Shown here: positions 7,626 through 17,900 of the stretch, piece after piece
Layout of the letters: every line of letters begins with the position of its first letter
How positions within the stretch are numbered: the stretch's first letter is position 1
Source of the DNA: Novipirellula aureliae
GTDB taxonomy: Bacteria > Planctomycetota > Planctomycetia > Pirellulales > Pirellulaceae
Assembly: GCF_007860185.1 (NCBI RefSeq)
Contig: NZ_SJPY01000005.1
Location: 1 to 64,000 of the forward strand
Direction of reading: 5' to 3'
Length of the DNA stretch: 64,000 nucleotides
Made by a program: the position numbers and the translations under genes
Notes under the pieces: model-generated
Databases searched by the model: none
Seen by the model: only the letters and a program-made list of their open reading frames with translations
Told to the model about the DNA's origin: nothing

Positions 7626-8876
7626 TCAATTCATTCCCGGCAAGAACATCGGACGATGTTCTGAGAGAACAATCCGATCGTCGAGCGTCTGGGGAACGTG
7701 AATTCTCTTCTCGCCGGCGGGACCGATGAAGCGGCATGCACTTTCAGCTTTCAGCTCGCCGAGTGACTCGATGATTCGCTGTCTATCCGCTGGTGTTTCA
7801 TTTGCTACCGATTCAATAAGTTGGCCAACCGTTGGTGCTTCGCCCAGTCTACGAATCTGCGGGCCAAGTTCGTTGAACAAGGCTTCTCGCGTCGCTTGAT
7901 TGGCTTCCGCATCGAAGCGGAAGATGCTCGATTGGTTCCAGTTTTCACGGTTAAACTCAAGCATCCGTAGGCCGGGAAATCCCTCATGCAGCGAATTGTT
8001 TTGATGTCGCCAATGAGTGACTTTCATTACGTCATTCGCCTCCTTGTGGTTACTGAGATGCAAGAGCCAATAGCCCCAGCCGGAATGCTGGACCATAAAT
8101 GGACTGACAAATTTTGCGACGCAGTTTTGTTTGATCTCGTGCAAGTAATGCGAGACCAGCGACTTTCGCCAATCACTGAGTCGTACAGCATTGTCGCGGG
8201 CCGATATTGCGTCGCCGAGATCGACACCAAACTTGTCCGTTGCAACACGAAACGCATCCTTGTCGTTAGCGAACATCGCCAGAGATTCAACGCTGATATT
8301 CCAAATGATCTCCGCTTTAGGAAGATGATTTAGAATTCGGTTGCAGTCACGTAGTGTTGCTTGGTTCCAGCCACATTGGTCGAGAAAGAAGATCGCTTTC
8401 TGCCGCGGCCGTGATTTGATCCTTTCAAGCACCACCGAAAGAAACCGATCGAATTTCAAATTGTCGACCAGGATTTTTCCGGACTCCACATCTTCGCGGT
8501 AGCGAGAGTCGGCCAAATCGGTCTTCAGACGAAGGTGTGCGTCACGGTCGGCATCAGAGAAGTGAAACCTCGCGTTAATTCTGAATGGCTTTGTCTTTTT
8601 CGCTGCTATTGCCGCCTCCGAATCACGAACCGCTCCAATCATCACTTTTGGCGAACCATTGATAGGAGTTTTGGTTTCGGCGTCTATCAGCACACCACCC
8701 CCAGCAAATGCGTCAATCAGCTCGATGTTCACATAGTCCATCCGCTTCTCTTGCGAGATGGTCGGAAAGTATGCCATCAGATAGTCGCGGAGGATTTCCA
8801 GCTTGATGCGACTATGGACCGGACAAAGCGGTGTTCGGCCATCCTTCCATGAGAAAGCGTCTTGTGACTTGACCAT
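7626..8876 (-). CDS. tcmP: Three-Cys-motif partner protein TcmP
   Basis: 416 residues from ATG 8876, with GGAGG just upstream; the TTG at 8888 overlaps that ribosome site. The N-terminus (KLEILRDYLMAYFPTI, then IELIDAFAGGGV) and the mid-region FFLDQCGWNQ match my memory of the three-Cys-motif partner family, which looks like a Rossmann-type methyltransferase-like fold. These proteins are found beside DUF5131/Gp37-Gp68 three-Cys proteins, as is the case here, with 26 bases between the genes. Biochemical function of the pair is unknown; a mobile or defence role is inferred from its distribution. Confidence 0.8.
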   Translation of the reverse strand: MVKSQDAFSWKDGRTPLCPVHSRIKLEILRDYLMAYFPTISQEKRMDYVNIELIDAFAGGGVLIDAETKTPINGSPKVMIGAVRDSEAAIAAKKTKPFRINARFHFSDADRDAHLRLKTDLADSRYREDVESGKILVDNLKFDRFLSVVLERIKSRPRQKAIFFLDQCGWNQATLRDCNRILNHLPKAEIIWNISVESLAMFANDKDAFRVATDKFGVDLGDAISARDNAVRLSDWRKSLVSHYLHEIKQNCVAKFVSPFMVQHSGWGYWLLHLSNHKEANDVMKVTHWRHQNNSLHEGFPGLRMLEFNRENWNQSSIFRFDAEANQATREALFNELGPQIRRLGEAPTVGQLIESVANETPADRQRIIESLGELKAESACRFIGPAGEKRIHVPQTLDDRIVLSEHRPMFLPGMN

Positions 8877-8902
8877 ATGATCCTCCAAATGATTGTGGTT
8901 TG

Positions 8903-9727
8903 CTAGGTAACCACTTCAGGATAAGCATCCCATGTTTGACCGTCTAGCGTTCGACCCGCGTTGCCTTTGCCCATCCGAACCACCGCTGCATCAGTCTTTC
9001 TAGGTTTCTTGTCGCTTCGATCACGGATATCGCCCTGGCGACCTATTTTGACAATTTTTTTCTCAGCCGTTCCCTCCGGTGCCGGCGCGTAATCACCGTA
9101 CTGTTTGAAGAAGAATGCGGTATCCTGCTTTTCGCACAGTTTCCGCAACTTGCGAAACCAATCTGGATGCGAGGGTCGAGAGCCGGGGCCGCTCTCTCCA
9201 CCAACAATCGCCCAGTCAATGCCGGTCAGGTCAACTCGATCGACCGGCCCGATCAGCGGCTCAAACGAAATAAACCGGACTGCTGCGGGCACCTGGCGCA
9301 AATGATCGACCCGGAAGGTGTAGTCTTGCGATTCGACACTGGTCCCTATCCAAACGTTGTCTGGCCAATCGAAGCGGTCAGCTTCCCGAGCGAGTCGCTG
9401 TGATCGCTTAGTGAGAATTTGAAATTGATGCCAGTGTGCCCGCCGACAAACGTCAAAAACCCGTTCGATGAACTCGACGGGGACATCGCGGTGGAATAAG
9501 TCGCTCATTGAGTTGACAAACACTTTACGTGGTTTTTTCCACGACAGAGGCTTTTCCAGCACGTGATCGTGAGTCGTTAGCTCGAAAGCGTTGCGATAAT
9601 TATCGACACCCATCGCCTGCAAACGATGCGACATTCGCAAGGCATAGCAATTCTCACAACCAGGGCTGATCTGGGTACATCCGGTCACCGGATTCCAGGT
9701 CTCGTCGGTCCATTCAATGTCTGACAT
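8903..9727 (-). CDS. DUF5131 (phage Gp37/Gp68-like) three-Cys-motif protein
   Basis: 274 residues. ATG at 9727 is chosen because GGAGGAG lies directly upstream; the upstream extension to 9772 is not conserved-looking. The N-terminus WTDETWNPVTGC, then SPGCENCYA, is the defining Cx6CxxC motif, which resembles a radical-SAM iron-sulfur site. Other family signatures are VFVNSMSDLFH, ILTKRSQRL, VWIGTSVES, RFISFEPLIGP and WAIVGGESGPG. It is first in a two-gene operon with TcmP. Confidence 0.88.
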   Translation of the reverse strand: MSDIEWTDETWNPVTGCTQISPGCENCYALRMSHRLQAMGVDNYRNAFELTTHDHVLEKPLSWKKPRKVFVNSMSDLFHRDVPVEFIERVFDVCRRAHWHQFQILTKRSQRLAREADRFDWPDNVWIGTSVESQDYTFRVDHLRQVPAAVRFISFEPLIGPVDRVDLTGIDWAIVGGESGPGSRPSHPDWFRKLRKLCEKQDTAFFFKQYGDYAPAPEGTAEKKIVKIGRQGDIRDRSDKKPRKTDAAVVRMGKGNAGRTLDGQTWDAYPEVVT

Positions 9728-9951
9728 CGTTCTCTCCTCCCTGGAGATAAGGTTACGAGCCAGCCGTGACACGTCTGGTCACGGCAGTGTGTATTTTTTC
9801 CGTCGATTTTAGCAGAACAGCGAAACCGAATCTTCGCCAGTTTGACGGGGAAAGGCAACGAAGGGCCAGATTGCTACAATCTCGGGCCGACGAAAGCGGC
9901 GAAACACGCGAAATCAGAGGGGTTTGTAACGCCGGGAGATATACGCCCACC

Positions 9952-10050
9952 CGCGTCGACATATCCCAAGTCACCGAACTCCTCGAAACCCACCCTGCCG
10001 TCGGCAACGTCCGCCAGCTCAACGACGGCCGGTTCACGGTCTTTCAATAG
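9952..10050 (+). pseudogene. Relic of a type IIL (MmeI-like) restriction enzyme C-terminus
   Basis: Translation gives VDISQVTELLET, then VGNVRQLNDGRFTVFQ and a stop. The C-terminus of the intact MmeI-like protein at 30495-33962 reads ADVAELLET, then VGNVRQLEDGRFTVYK. About 30 residues match and nothing upstream does. It is therefore the last trace of a deleted paralogue. Downstream to 10191 no gene is seen. Confidence 0.8.
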
Positions 10051-10191
10051 CAGCAACAATGCAAGAGTGTACTTCCGCGAAAAACTATGGTGGTTACCGC
10101 GATGAGCCAAGCTGCCAAAGTCCCGAAGTAGATCGTAAGCAGTGACACCGTTGAAAAGTGAAGCTACTGTCGAGCTCGCACTGAACACTAA

Positions 10192-11085
10192 TTAAAACGC
10201 CGGAGGCACGATGCCTTTGGCTTTGAGGGCCGCGAGGTACTTGTCTGGTTCGGCGACCAGCTTTTTGGCGCAGCCGGGGCAGCAGATGTAGACGGCTTTT
10301 CCGTTGACATTGACCTTGCCTGGGACGCCCATGCCGCCCAGCGGTTCGTCCATCACCGGACAGGTTTTCTGTGCGGCGATGGCCGCGGCGTCGGCAAGCG
10401 TGGATTTGAAAACGCCCTCGCGGACTTGTTCACCTTTGGCGGTGTAGTACTTGGTGAGGTACTGGTCGGGTGAGGCTTCGACTTTCTTGGTGCAGCCCGC
10501 ACAGCAGACGAACAGTGACTTGTTACCGATCGTGACCTTGGGCGGCTTGCCCATGGTGCCGAGCGGTTGGCCGCTGACGGGGCACGTGGCTTGGAGGATG
10601 ATGAGGAGTTCGTCAGAGAGCTTACCGCTGGCGAGTTTTCCTATCGTATGGAAGACCAGAGGCTGGCTTCCGATGTCGGTAATCTCGACATTCATGTGTA
10701 ACGGTTGGTCAACGACTTTGGAAAGGTCGATGCCGACGCCGATCGCGAGGTTCTTGAGCTTTTTGAGTTGGTAGGTGTATTCCTTTTCACCTTCGCCAAC
10801 TCGCAGTTTCAGTGTGCCTGTGGCATTCGGTGGCGCGATGGGCTGATCGTTCTGGCCGAGGATCATGAACATGATTCCCTTTTCGGCGATCACCGTTTCG
10901 ACTCGGCTGTCGCCAACAGTTTGCACAGTGCCGCCGTGTGGGCCAGTTGCCGCGGCGGCGTGGCTGTGGCCAGCGTGGTCGTCGGCCGCGTGGTCGTGCG
11001 CGGCGTGGGTGTCCTGTGCAGTCGAGAGTTGGGGCGACGTGAGCAGCGTGGCTGCGACGATTGCGGTGAGGATACGAAGTTTCAT
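10192..11085 (-). CDS. Secreted TRASH/YHS-like metal-binding protein
   Basis: 297 residues from ATG 11085, which starts a clear signal peptide (MKLRILTAIVAATLL, cleavage near STAQ). A His-rich stretch (HDHAADDHAGHSH) follows. The C-terminal half holds two similar modules of the form TCPVxxxPLGxMGxPxKV, then VCCAGCTKKVEASPDQYL and ICCPGCAKKLVAEPDKYL, resembling TRASH/YHS metal-binding knuckles. It is probably a periplasmic copper or silver binding protein. The neighbouring lipoprotein (11542-11135) has one copy of the same module. The start at 11223 would hide the signal peptide. Confidence 0.75.
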   Translation of the reverse strand: MKLRILTAIVAATLLTSPQLSTAQDTHAAHDHAADDHAGHSHAAAATGPHGGTVQTVGDSRVETVIAEKGIMFMILGQNDQPIAPPNATGTLKLRVGEGEKEYTYQLKKLKNLAIGVGIDLSKVVDQPLHMNVEITDIGSQPLVFHTIGKLASGKLSDELLIILQATCPVSGQPLGTMGKPPKVTIGNKSLFVCCAGCTKKVEASPDQYLTKYYTAKGEQVREGVFKSTLADAAAIAAQKTCPVMDEPLGGMGVPGKVNVNGKAVYICCPGCAKKLVAEPDKYLAALKAKGIVPPAF

Positions 11086-11134
11086 AGAGATTGGCCTTGG
11101 AAATTTGTGAGGGGGTTGAGCGGCGAACGCAAGA

Positions 11135-11542
11135 TTACTTTTTGAGCTTGGCGAGGTACTTGTCAGGGTCGGCGAGGAGTTTGTCTTTACAGCCGTCGCA
11201 GCAAATCCAGACGGACTTGCCATTCACGTCGACCTTCTCGGGGGCTCCCATGGTGCCGAGCATTTCGCCGCTGACGGGGCACATGTGTTGGGCCATGGCG
11301 GACTCGTAATCTTGGGGCGATAACTCTTTCAAACCCGACATCATCTTGGCCATAGGCGAATCGGCATCGGCGGTGGCTTGGTCGCCGTGATCGTGATCGG
11401 CATGGTCAACGTGGTCGTCAGCCGTGTCGCTGGCGGGAGTCGCGGGTGGCGTCACAGGATCGGATTCGGGCGAGTTGCAGCCGTAAATGCCGACGATGAG
11501 CATCCCGCCGAGTAGGAAAGGGATAAATTTCGAGAGTCGCAT
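11135..11542 (-). CDS. Lipoprotein with one TRASH/YHS-like metal-binding module
   Basis: 135 residues from ATG 11542, with a lipoprotein signal (FLLGGMLIVGIYGC). There follows a His/Asp-rich linker (DDHVDHADHDHGD) and then one module MCPVSGEMLGTMGAPEKV plus WICCDGCKDKLLADPDKYL. The module is the same type as the two in the downstream secreted protein. The two probably form an operon that binds metal outside the inner membrane. Metal specificity cannot be read from the sequence. Confidence 0.75.
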   Translation of the reverse strand: MRLSKFIPFLLGGMLIVGIYGCNSPESDPVTPPATPASDTADDHVDHADHDHGDQATADADSPMAKMMSGLKELSPQDYESAMAQHMCPVSGEMLGTMGAPEKVDVNGKSVWICCDGCKDKLLADPDKYLAKLKK

Positions 11543-11728
11543 GGGGTTTTGCCTTCGTGGATGAGGAGGGCGGATTTTTCGATTGACGTGCATTTGGATG
11601 CTTGGGGGGGCGATTTCTTCACGCGGAACGAAAAAATTCTGCTAATTCACCTAAATGCGTGAAGAAACGCCCGCTTCGGGCATCCAAAACCACATCAGCA
11701 GAAACATCTCGCAGAGAATGAGTGGGTT

Positions 11729-12637
11729 ATGTCAACCAATGATTGCAAAACGGTGCAGCCATACCTGTCGGCTTATCACGACGGCGAGCTGTCGGCTGGA
11801 CAAGTGGCAACTGTCACTCAGCACGTTGAGTCATGCGAATCGTGTGCGGCTGAGTTGAGTGCGTTCAAGTCACTCGGGTCGGCTTTCGCACAGGCACCTA
11901 TGCCCGCAAAACCGTCTGATCTATGGCAGCGGATTGAGCGTGAACTTCCAACGGCCGCCGAACCGGTGACGTTGTCGAAACGATTCAGCGTTTGGGTTCG
12001 CGAGTCGTCATACGGTGCTGGGCTGGTGTCGATGGCGGCGTCCGTTTTGGTGCTGCTGGGTGCAGGGCTGTGGTACGGCGAAGAAAGAGGGGGAGTGAAG
12101 GAGATGGGGAGTGGAGGAGCAATGGCGATGCATTCGCACGATGGCGAAGAAGCGATGTCGGCTGAACACATGGTCGAGTTCGCGGGCGTGATGGACGACT
12201 ATTTGCAGAAATTGCCCAGCGATCCAGACGGAGCGGAACAGATGCTGCTTACCAAGTACGACGGTGAAAAAGTCGACGCGGACGGAGCAGTAAAGTTGGT
12301 CGGCTATCGTCCCATCGTTTCGAGTGGATTGCCCCAGGGCTATTCGTTGGCGTCGACCAGCGTGTTGAAGATGCCTTGCTGCACTTGTGTGAAGGCAGTT
12401 TGCAAACGAAGTGACGGGTCGACGCTGGTTCTGTTTGAACACGACGACGAAGAGACGGCTTGGTTTGGCGATCGCCGCCAGAGCATGGCGATGTGCGGCG
12501 ACAAAGATTGCTGTCTCGTCGATCTCGATTCCAGCATCGCGGCAACTTGGAAGCAAGGCACTCGAAGCGTCACAGCCGTTGGCGTTCGCGACCAAGAGGA
12601 AGTGGCGAAGCTGGTGACCTGGTTGGACAAATCCTAA
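11729..12637 (+). CDS. Anti-sigma factor with zf-HC2 domain
   Basis: 302 residues. The N-terminal zinc finger AYHDGELS, then HVESCESCAAEL, has the H-x3-C-x2-C arrangement of anti-sigma factors that hold ECF sigma factors at the membrane. One transmembrane helix follows (about residues 97-115). The outer part contains Cys residues (MPCCTCVKAVCKR, CGDKDCC) that could sense metal. It starts the adaptor/RND operon with 9 bases to the next gene. No sigma gene lies upstream; the only ECF sigma in the window is at 58679. A GGGAGT-type repeat run occurs at 12081-12120 inside the gene. Confidence 0.85.
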   Translation: MSTNDCKTVQPYLSAYHDGELSAGQVATVTQHVESCESCAAELSAFKSLGSAFAQAPMPAKPSDLWQRIERELPTAAEPVTLSKRFSVWVRESSYGAGLVSMAASVLVLLGAGLWYGEERGGVKEMGSGGAMAMHSHDGEEAMSAEHMVEFAGVMDDYLQKLPSDPDGAEQMLLTKYDGEKVDADGAVKLVGYRPIVSSGLPQGYSLASTSVLKMPCCTCVKAVCKRSDGSTLVLFEHDDEETAWFGDRRQSMAMCGDKDCCLVDLDSSIAATWKQGTRSVTAVGVRDQEEVAKLVTWLDKS

Positions 12638-12646
12638 AGCGAACTC

Positions 12647-14974
12647 ATGAACGAATTTTTCAAACAACACCGCGGGAAACTCTGGATTGCACAAGCGGTG
12701 GCGTTTGTGCTGCTCGGTGTCTTCGTTGCATCTTGGTTTAGCGGCAGTTCGGATGAGCCGAAAGTTTCCACGACTTCTGCTACGGCGAACTCGGAAGCAA
12801 TGCAAAGTAAGCCGTCGATCTGGACTTGCAGCATGCATCCTCAAATACGTCGCGATGGTCCGGGCAAGTGTCCGATCTGCGGAATGGACTTGGTCCCGGT
12901 CAGGGAGTCGGCCGACGGAGTTCGCACCGTTTCGATCAGTTCAGAAATCAAAAGTCTGATGAACGTGCAAGTGAGTCCCGTGCGTCGGCAATACGTGACG
13001 GCCGAAATTCGCATGGTCGGCAAAGTTGACTACGACGAAACTCGCCTCGCCCACATCACCGCGTGGGTTCCCGGTCGCTTGGAACGCATGTTCGTTGACT
13101 TCACCGGCGTCGAAGTCAAAAAAGGCGATCACATGGTGCAAATCTACAGCGAGTCACTCTACACCGCACAAGAAGAACTGTTGGCGGTTACCAAGCGTGA
13201 TCGACCGCAGAATTCTTCACGATTCATCGAACCACTCGATCTCGCCGAGTCCGCGCGTGAGAAGCTGCGTTTGCTCGGTTTGACAACGGAGCAGATTCAA
13301 ACCATCGAACAACGCGGCAAGTCTTCCGAAACGGTCACGATCTATTCGCCCGTCGGCGGTGTCGTGGTTGCGAAGAACAGGCAAGAAGGCGACCGCGTTC
13401 AAACGGGCGACCGCATCTACACTGTCGCTGACTTAAAGGTCTTATGGGTTCAGATGGATGCTTACGAATCCGACTTGGCTTGGTTGCGGTACGGGCAGGA
13501 CGTAGAGTTCACAACAGAAGCTTATCCCGGCGAATTGTTCCGCGGCCGAATCGCGTTCATTGACCCGGTGCTAAACGAAGACACTCGGACGGTGAAGGTG
13601 CGAGTCAACGTACCGAACGATGATGGTCGCTTAAAACCGGAAATGTTCGTGCGAGCAATCGTGCAGAGTGACATCGCGGCGGGCGGTCGAGTGCTCAACG
13701 CTTCGCTGGCGGGAAAGTGGATCAGCCCGATGCACCCGGAAATCATAAAAGACCAACCGGGCGATTGTGACATTTGCGGCATGCCGTTGGTGCGAGCCGA
13801 GTCGCTTGGCTATGTCACGGCGGAGCCGACGAGTGCCGCGAAGCCGCTGATCGTGCCGGTGAAGGCTGTGTTGCTGACGGGAACGCGAGCGATTGTGTAC
13901 GTCCAGATTCCCGACGCGGACAAGCCGACTTACGAAGGTCGCGAGATTGTGATCGGTCCGCGTGCCGGCGACTTCTACCTAGTGAAGTCGGGGCTCGAAG
14001 AAGGCGACTTGGTCGTGACCAATGGCAACTTCAAACTCGATAGTGCGCTGCAGATTTCTGCGAAGCCTTCGATGATGACGCCTCAAGGTGGCGGCGGCGG
14101 TGGGCACAATCACGGAGGCATGGAAATGCCAAAGGCAGACGACGGCGTCACGATGGACGCGAGTCCGATGAACTTGGTGCCAGCGGTACGGGATGCGATG
14201 CAAGGAGTTGTTGAGCAATACAAAACGATTCAAGAAAAAGTTGAAGCTGCGAACCTCGCAGAGATTCGCGAAGGCTATGACCAACTCGGTAAAGCTGTCG
14301 AGGCAGTGCCGGCGGACTTGATCGGCCCACAAATGCGACCGCAGTGGTCCGAGGTCGCGATGCTATTGCGGAACGATGTCACTGAAGGCCGCGAGGTCAA
14401 TTCCATGCGTGAAGCCGATCGGGTCTTCGCGTTAACTCGGCAGCACATTGATCAGATGAAGGCTCAGTTCCCGTTGCCGATGTCACACGACGAAATGCAG
14501 ATGCCGGCGATGGCGAACATGGATGCTCCGCCTGAAGTCGCTGAGCAACTCAGTGGTTTTGTCGCTCCCTACTTGAAACTTAGTCAAGCACTCGCGACAG
14601 ACGATCTGGAAGTCGCGAAGCGAGCGGTTGAGCCGTTGCATCAGCGATTGGCGGGCTTGCTGCCGATCGTCTCCGAAGCCAAAGCGGCCGAGGTGTGGAG
14701 CAAAGAGAAACGCGACTTGTCCGAGATCATTGCAAGATTGCAGAAGGCAAACGACCTCGCCGCCTTGCGTAGCGGGTTCGCGTTGCTGTCCGAACAGATG
14801 TTGAGCCTCGAGCGGATGTTCGGTCTGCCGACTGACGAAACGCTTTATGAGCTTCATTGCCCGATGGCGTTTGAGGGACGTGGTGCATCGTGGATTCAGA
14901 CCGACGATGCGGTTCGTAATCCGTACTATGGCGCGTCGATGCTGAAGTGCGCCGACAAAGTCGAAAAGTTGTAG
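12647..14974 (+). CDS. CusB-like RND efflux adaptor with two heavy-metal-binding motifs
   Basis: 775 residues, long for the family. It has an N-terminal membrane anchor (about 12-32). A first heavy-metal-binding domain WTCSMHPQIRRDGPGKCP then CGMDLVPV lies near 62-88. A HlyD-type barrel with long hairpin follows, and a second domain (ISPMHPEIIKDQPG, then CGMPLV) near 362-385. A Gly/His loop leads to a helical C-terminal extension ending CPMAFEGRGASW, then NPYYGASMLKC, a further likely metal site. It links the inner-membrane RND pump to an outer-membrane channel. The RND gene follows after three bases. The partial adaptor at 61870 is a paralogue with the same layout. Confidence 0.9.
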   Translation: MNEFFKQHRGKLWIAQAVAFVLLGVFVASWFSGSSDEPKVSTTSATANSEAMQSKPSIWTCSMHPQIRRDGPGKCPICGMDLVPVRESADGVRTVSISSEIKSLMNVQVSPVRRQYVTAEIRMVGKVDYDETRLAHITAWVPGRLERMFVDFTGVEVKKGDHMVQIYSESLYTAQEELLAVTKRDRPQNSSRFIEPLDLAESAREKLRLLGLTTEQIQTIEQRGKSSETVTIYSPVGGVVVAKNRQEGDRVQTGDRIYTVADLKVLWVQMDAYESDLAWLRYGQDVEFTTEAYPGELFRGRIAFIDPVLNEDTRTVKVRVNVPNDDGRLKPEMFVRAIVQSDIAAGGRVLNASLAGKWISPMHPEIIKDQPGDCDICGMPLVRAESLGYVTAEPTSAAKPLIVPVKAVLLTGTRAIVYVQIPDADKPTYEGREIVIGPRAGDFYLVKSGLEEGDLVVTNGNFKLDSALQISAKPSMMTPQGGGGGGHNHGGMEMPKADDGVTMDASPMNLVPAVRDAMQGVVEQYKTIQEKVEAANLAEIREGYDQLGKAVEAVPADLIGPQMRPQWSEVAMLLRNDVTEGREVNSMREADRVFALTRQHIDQMKAQFPLPMSHDEMQMPAMANMDAPPEVAEQLSGFVAPYLKLSQALATDDLEVAKRAVEPLHQRLAGLLPIVSEAKAAEVWSKEKRDLSEIIARLQKANDLAALRSGFALLSEQMLSLERMFGLPTDETLYELHCPMAFEGRGASWIQTDDAVRNPYYGASMLKCADKVEKL

Positions 14975-14977
14975 GCC

Positions 14978-17900
14978 ATGCAATACAACATGACTGACAG
15001 CAATGTATCCATTGAGAACGCGAAACGCACGATGCTCGGTCGGCTGATTTGGTTCTGCCTGACCAACAAGCTGGTCGTCCTGTTGCTAGTGATTGCGACG
15101 CTGGGTTGGGGCGTCATGGTCGCGCCGTTCGACTGGGACACCGGCGCGTTCCCTCGCGATCCCGTTCCCGTCGACGCGATTCCCGACATCGGCGAGAACC
15201 AACAGATTGTGTTCACGAAGTGGATGGGACGCAGCCCGCAGGATGTCGAGGACCAGATCGGCTATCCACTGACTGTTGCGCTGCTGGGCATCCCCGAGGT
15301 CAAGACGATCCGCAGCTATTCCATGTTCGGGTTCTCGTCGATCTACATCATCTTTGGCGAAGACGCGGACTTCTATTGGTCGCGAACTCGTGTGCTGGAG
15401 AAGCTAAACAGTCTGCCGGCTGGAACGCTGCCGGATGGAATCCAGCCAACACTTGGTCCTGACGCCACGGCACTTGGGCAGATCTTTCTCTACACGCTCG
15501 AAGGCCGCGATCCGGATGGCAACCCGACCGGCGGTTGGGATTTGCGTGAGTTGCGAACGATCCAGGATTACTACGTTCGCTATTCGTTGACGTCGGCTGA
15601 AGGCATCAGCGAAGTGGCCTCGATTGGCGGCTTCGTTCAGGAGTACCAAATTGACGTCGATCCCGATACGATGCGGGCCGCCGGCGTGACGTTGGCAGGC
15701 GTGTTCGAGTCGATTCGCATGACGAATGTGGACGTGGGTGCTCGAACGATCGAGCTAAACAAAGCCGAATACGTGATCCGCGGTCTTGGCTTCATCGAGA
15801 ATATCGAAGACATCGAGAAGACGGTCGTGAAGGTTACCGACAACGTGCCGATCACGGTCGCCGACGTTGCCCACGTGTCGCTTGGGCCAGCGCTGCGGCG
15901 TGGTGCGTTGGACAAGGCCGGCGCGGAAGCGGTTGGCGGTGTCGCGGTGGTGCGCTACGGATACAACCCGTTGGCAGCAATCAAAAACATCAAACAACGA
16001 ATCCAAGAGGTATCGCCCGGCCTGCCGACGAAGGTGTTGGTCGACTACCAGAAAACGACCGCTGACGAGGTTGACCTGTACGCGGATCGCAACGGGCTTA
16101 AATCCATCACCGGAGCGACGACCAGCAGCGACGCTTGGGTGAAACACCTTCGCGGCATGTCGCAGGACAAATGGCCCACTTGGATCACGACCAGCCAAGT
16201 CGCCGTCGTGCCGTTCTACGATCGAACCGGTTTGATCTACGAAACGCTTGGCACGCTCAACACGGCACTCGTCGAAGAAATCTTGGTCACCATCATCGTG
16301 ATCTTGGTGATGGTCGTTCACCTGCGCAGTTCGTTTTTGATCAGTGCGCTGTTGCCGCTTGCCGTGCTGATGTGCTTCATCGCGATGAAAACATTCGGGA
16401 TCGATGCCAACATCGTTGCGCTGTCGGGCATCGCGATCGCGATCGGGACGATGGTCGACATGGGGATCATACTTACCGAGAATATTCTCAAATACCTGGA
16501 TGAAGCTGCGCCGGAAGATGACAAGCTGACGGTGATCTTCAAAGCGGCGCACGAGGTTGCCGGTGCGGTGTTGACTGCCGTGACGACCACCGTGGTTAGC
16601 TTCCTGCCCGTGTTCACGATGATCGGTGCGGAAGGGAAACTGTTTCGGCCGTTGGCGTTCACCAAGACATTCGCGTTGGCAGCGTCAGTGATTGTCGCAT
16701 TGACCATCATTCCGCCGGCGGCGCATATCTTGATGGGCGGCCGAATCGAATCGAAAAGCCTGCGCCGGGGAGCTTGGTTTGCCTTGCTGATCCTGGGCAT
16801 CGCCGCGTCAATGATGTTGACTTGGTGGGTGGGAGCAATCTTGATCGGATTGTCCGCCTACAAGTTGTGGGAAGAACGCATCCCCGAACGGTTCCAGCGA
16901 TACGGACCTTACGGGGCCAGCGCCGTTGCCGCGTTGGTCGTGGGTGTGCTGCTGACGCAAGAGTGGTTGCCGCTGGGGCCGCAGAAAGGCTTGCTGCTGA
17001 ACCTGCTTTTCGTGGGCGGCTTGATTGGCGGCATTCTCGGATTCTTCACGCTGTTCCAACGGTTTCTGTACGAACCGATCCTACGCTGGTGTTTGAATCA
17101 CAAGCTCGCGTTCTTGACGCTGCCAACAGCGATCTTGCTTTTCGGTGGATCCGCGTGGCTCGGATTCGACATAGTGTTCGGCGTCGTGCCCAAGACGCTA
17201 TCGCTGGTCGGCGTATCCGAAGCGTCCGTTCGCGGCTCACGACCGTGGCGAGCAGCAACGAACGTCCTACCGGGACTCGGCAAAGAGTTCATGCCGCCGC
17301 TTGATGAAGGCTCGTTCCTCTACATGCCAACGACGATGCCGCACGCTTCGATCGGCGAAGCGATGGATGTGTTGCAGTTGCAGAATCAATTGCTTGTTTC
17401 GATCCCCGAGGTCGAATCGGTGGTGGGCAAGATCGGCCGCGCCGACACGCCACTCGATCCCGCTCCGGTGTCGATGATCGAGACCTACATCACTTACAAG
17501 TCCGAATATAGATCGGACGAAGACGGCCATCGGCTGAACTTCCGCTATGACGAGGAAACCGGCGATTTTGTCCGTGATGAATCGGGAAAGCTGATTCCCG
17601 ACTCCAATGGTCGTCCATTCCGACAATGGCGTGACGAAGTTCGCACGCCGGATGACATCTGGCAAGCAATCACGACAGCGGCCCAGATTCCCGGCACGAC
17701 TTCGGCACCCAAGCTGCAACCAATCGCAGCTCGGATCGTGATGCTGCAAAGCGGCATGCGTGCGCCGATGGGAATGAAGGTCAAAGGCCCTGACCTAGAA
17801 ACGATCGAGCGGGTTGCCTTGGAGCTGGAATCGTTGCTGAAGCAAATTCCGACCGTTCAATCATCCGCCGTCATCGCCGACCGCATCGTCGGCAAGCCGT

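Noticed and set aside
12008-12844. 278-codon minus-strand frame
   Set aside because: Overlaps the anti-sigma and adaptor genes and has His/Arg-rich shadow composition.
15755-16552. 265-codon minus-strand frame within the RND pump
   Set aside because: His/Asp/Arg-rich antisense artefact of a well supported pump.
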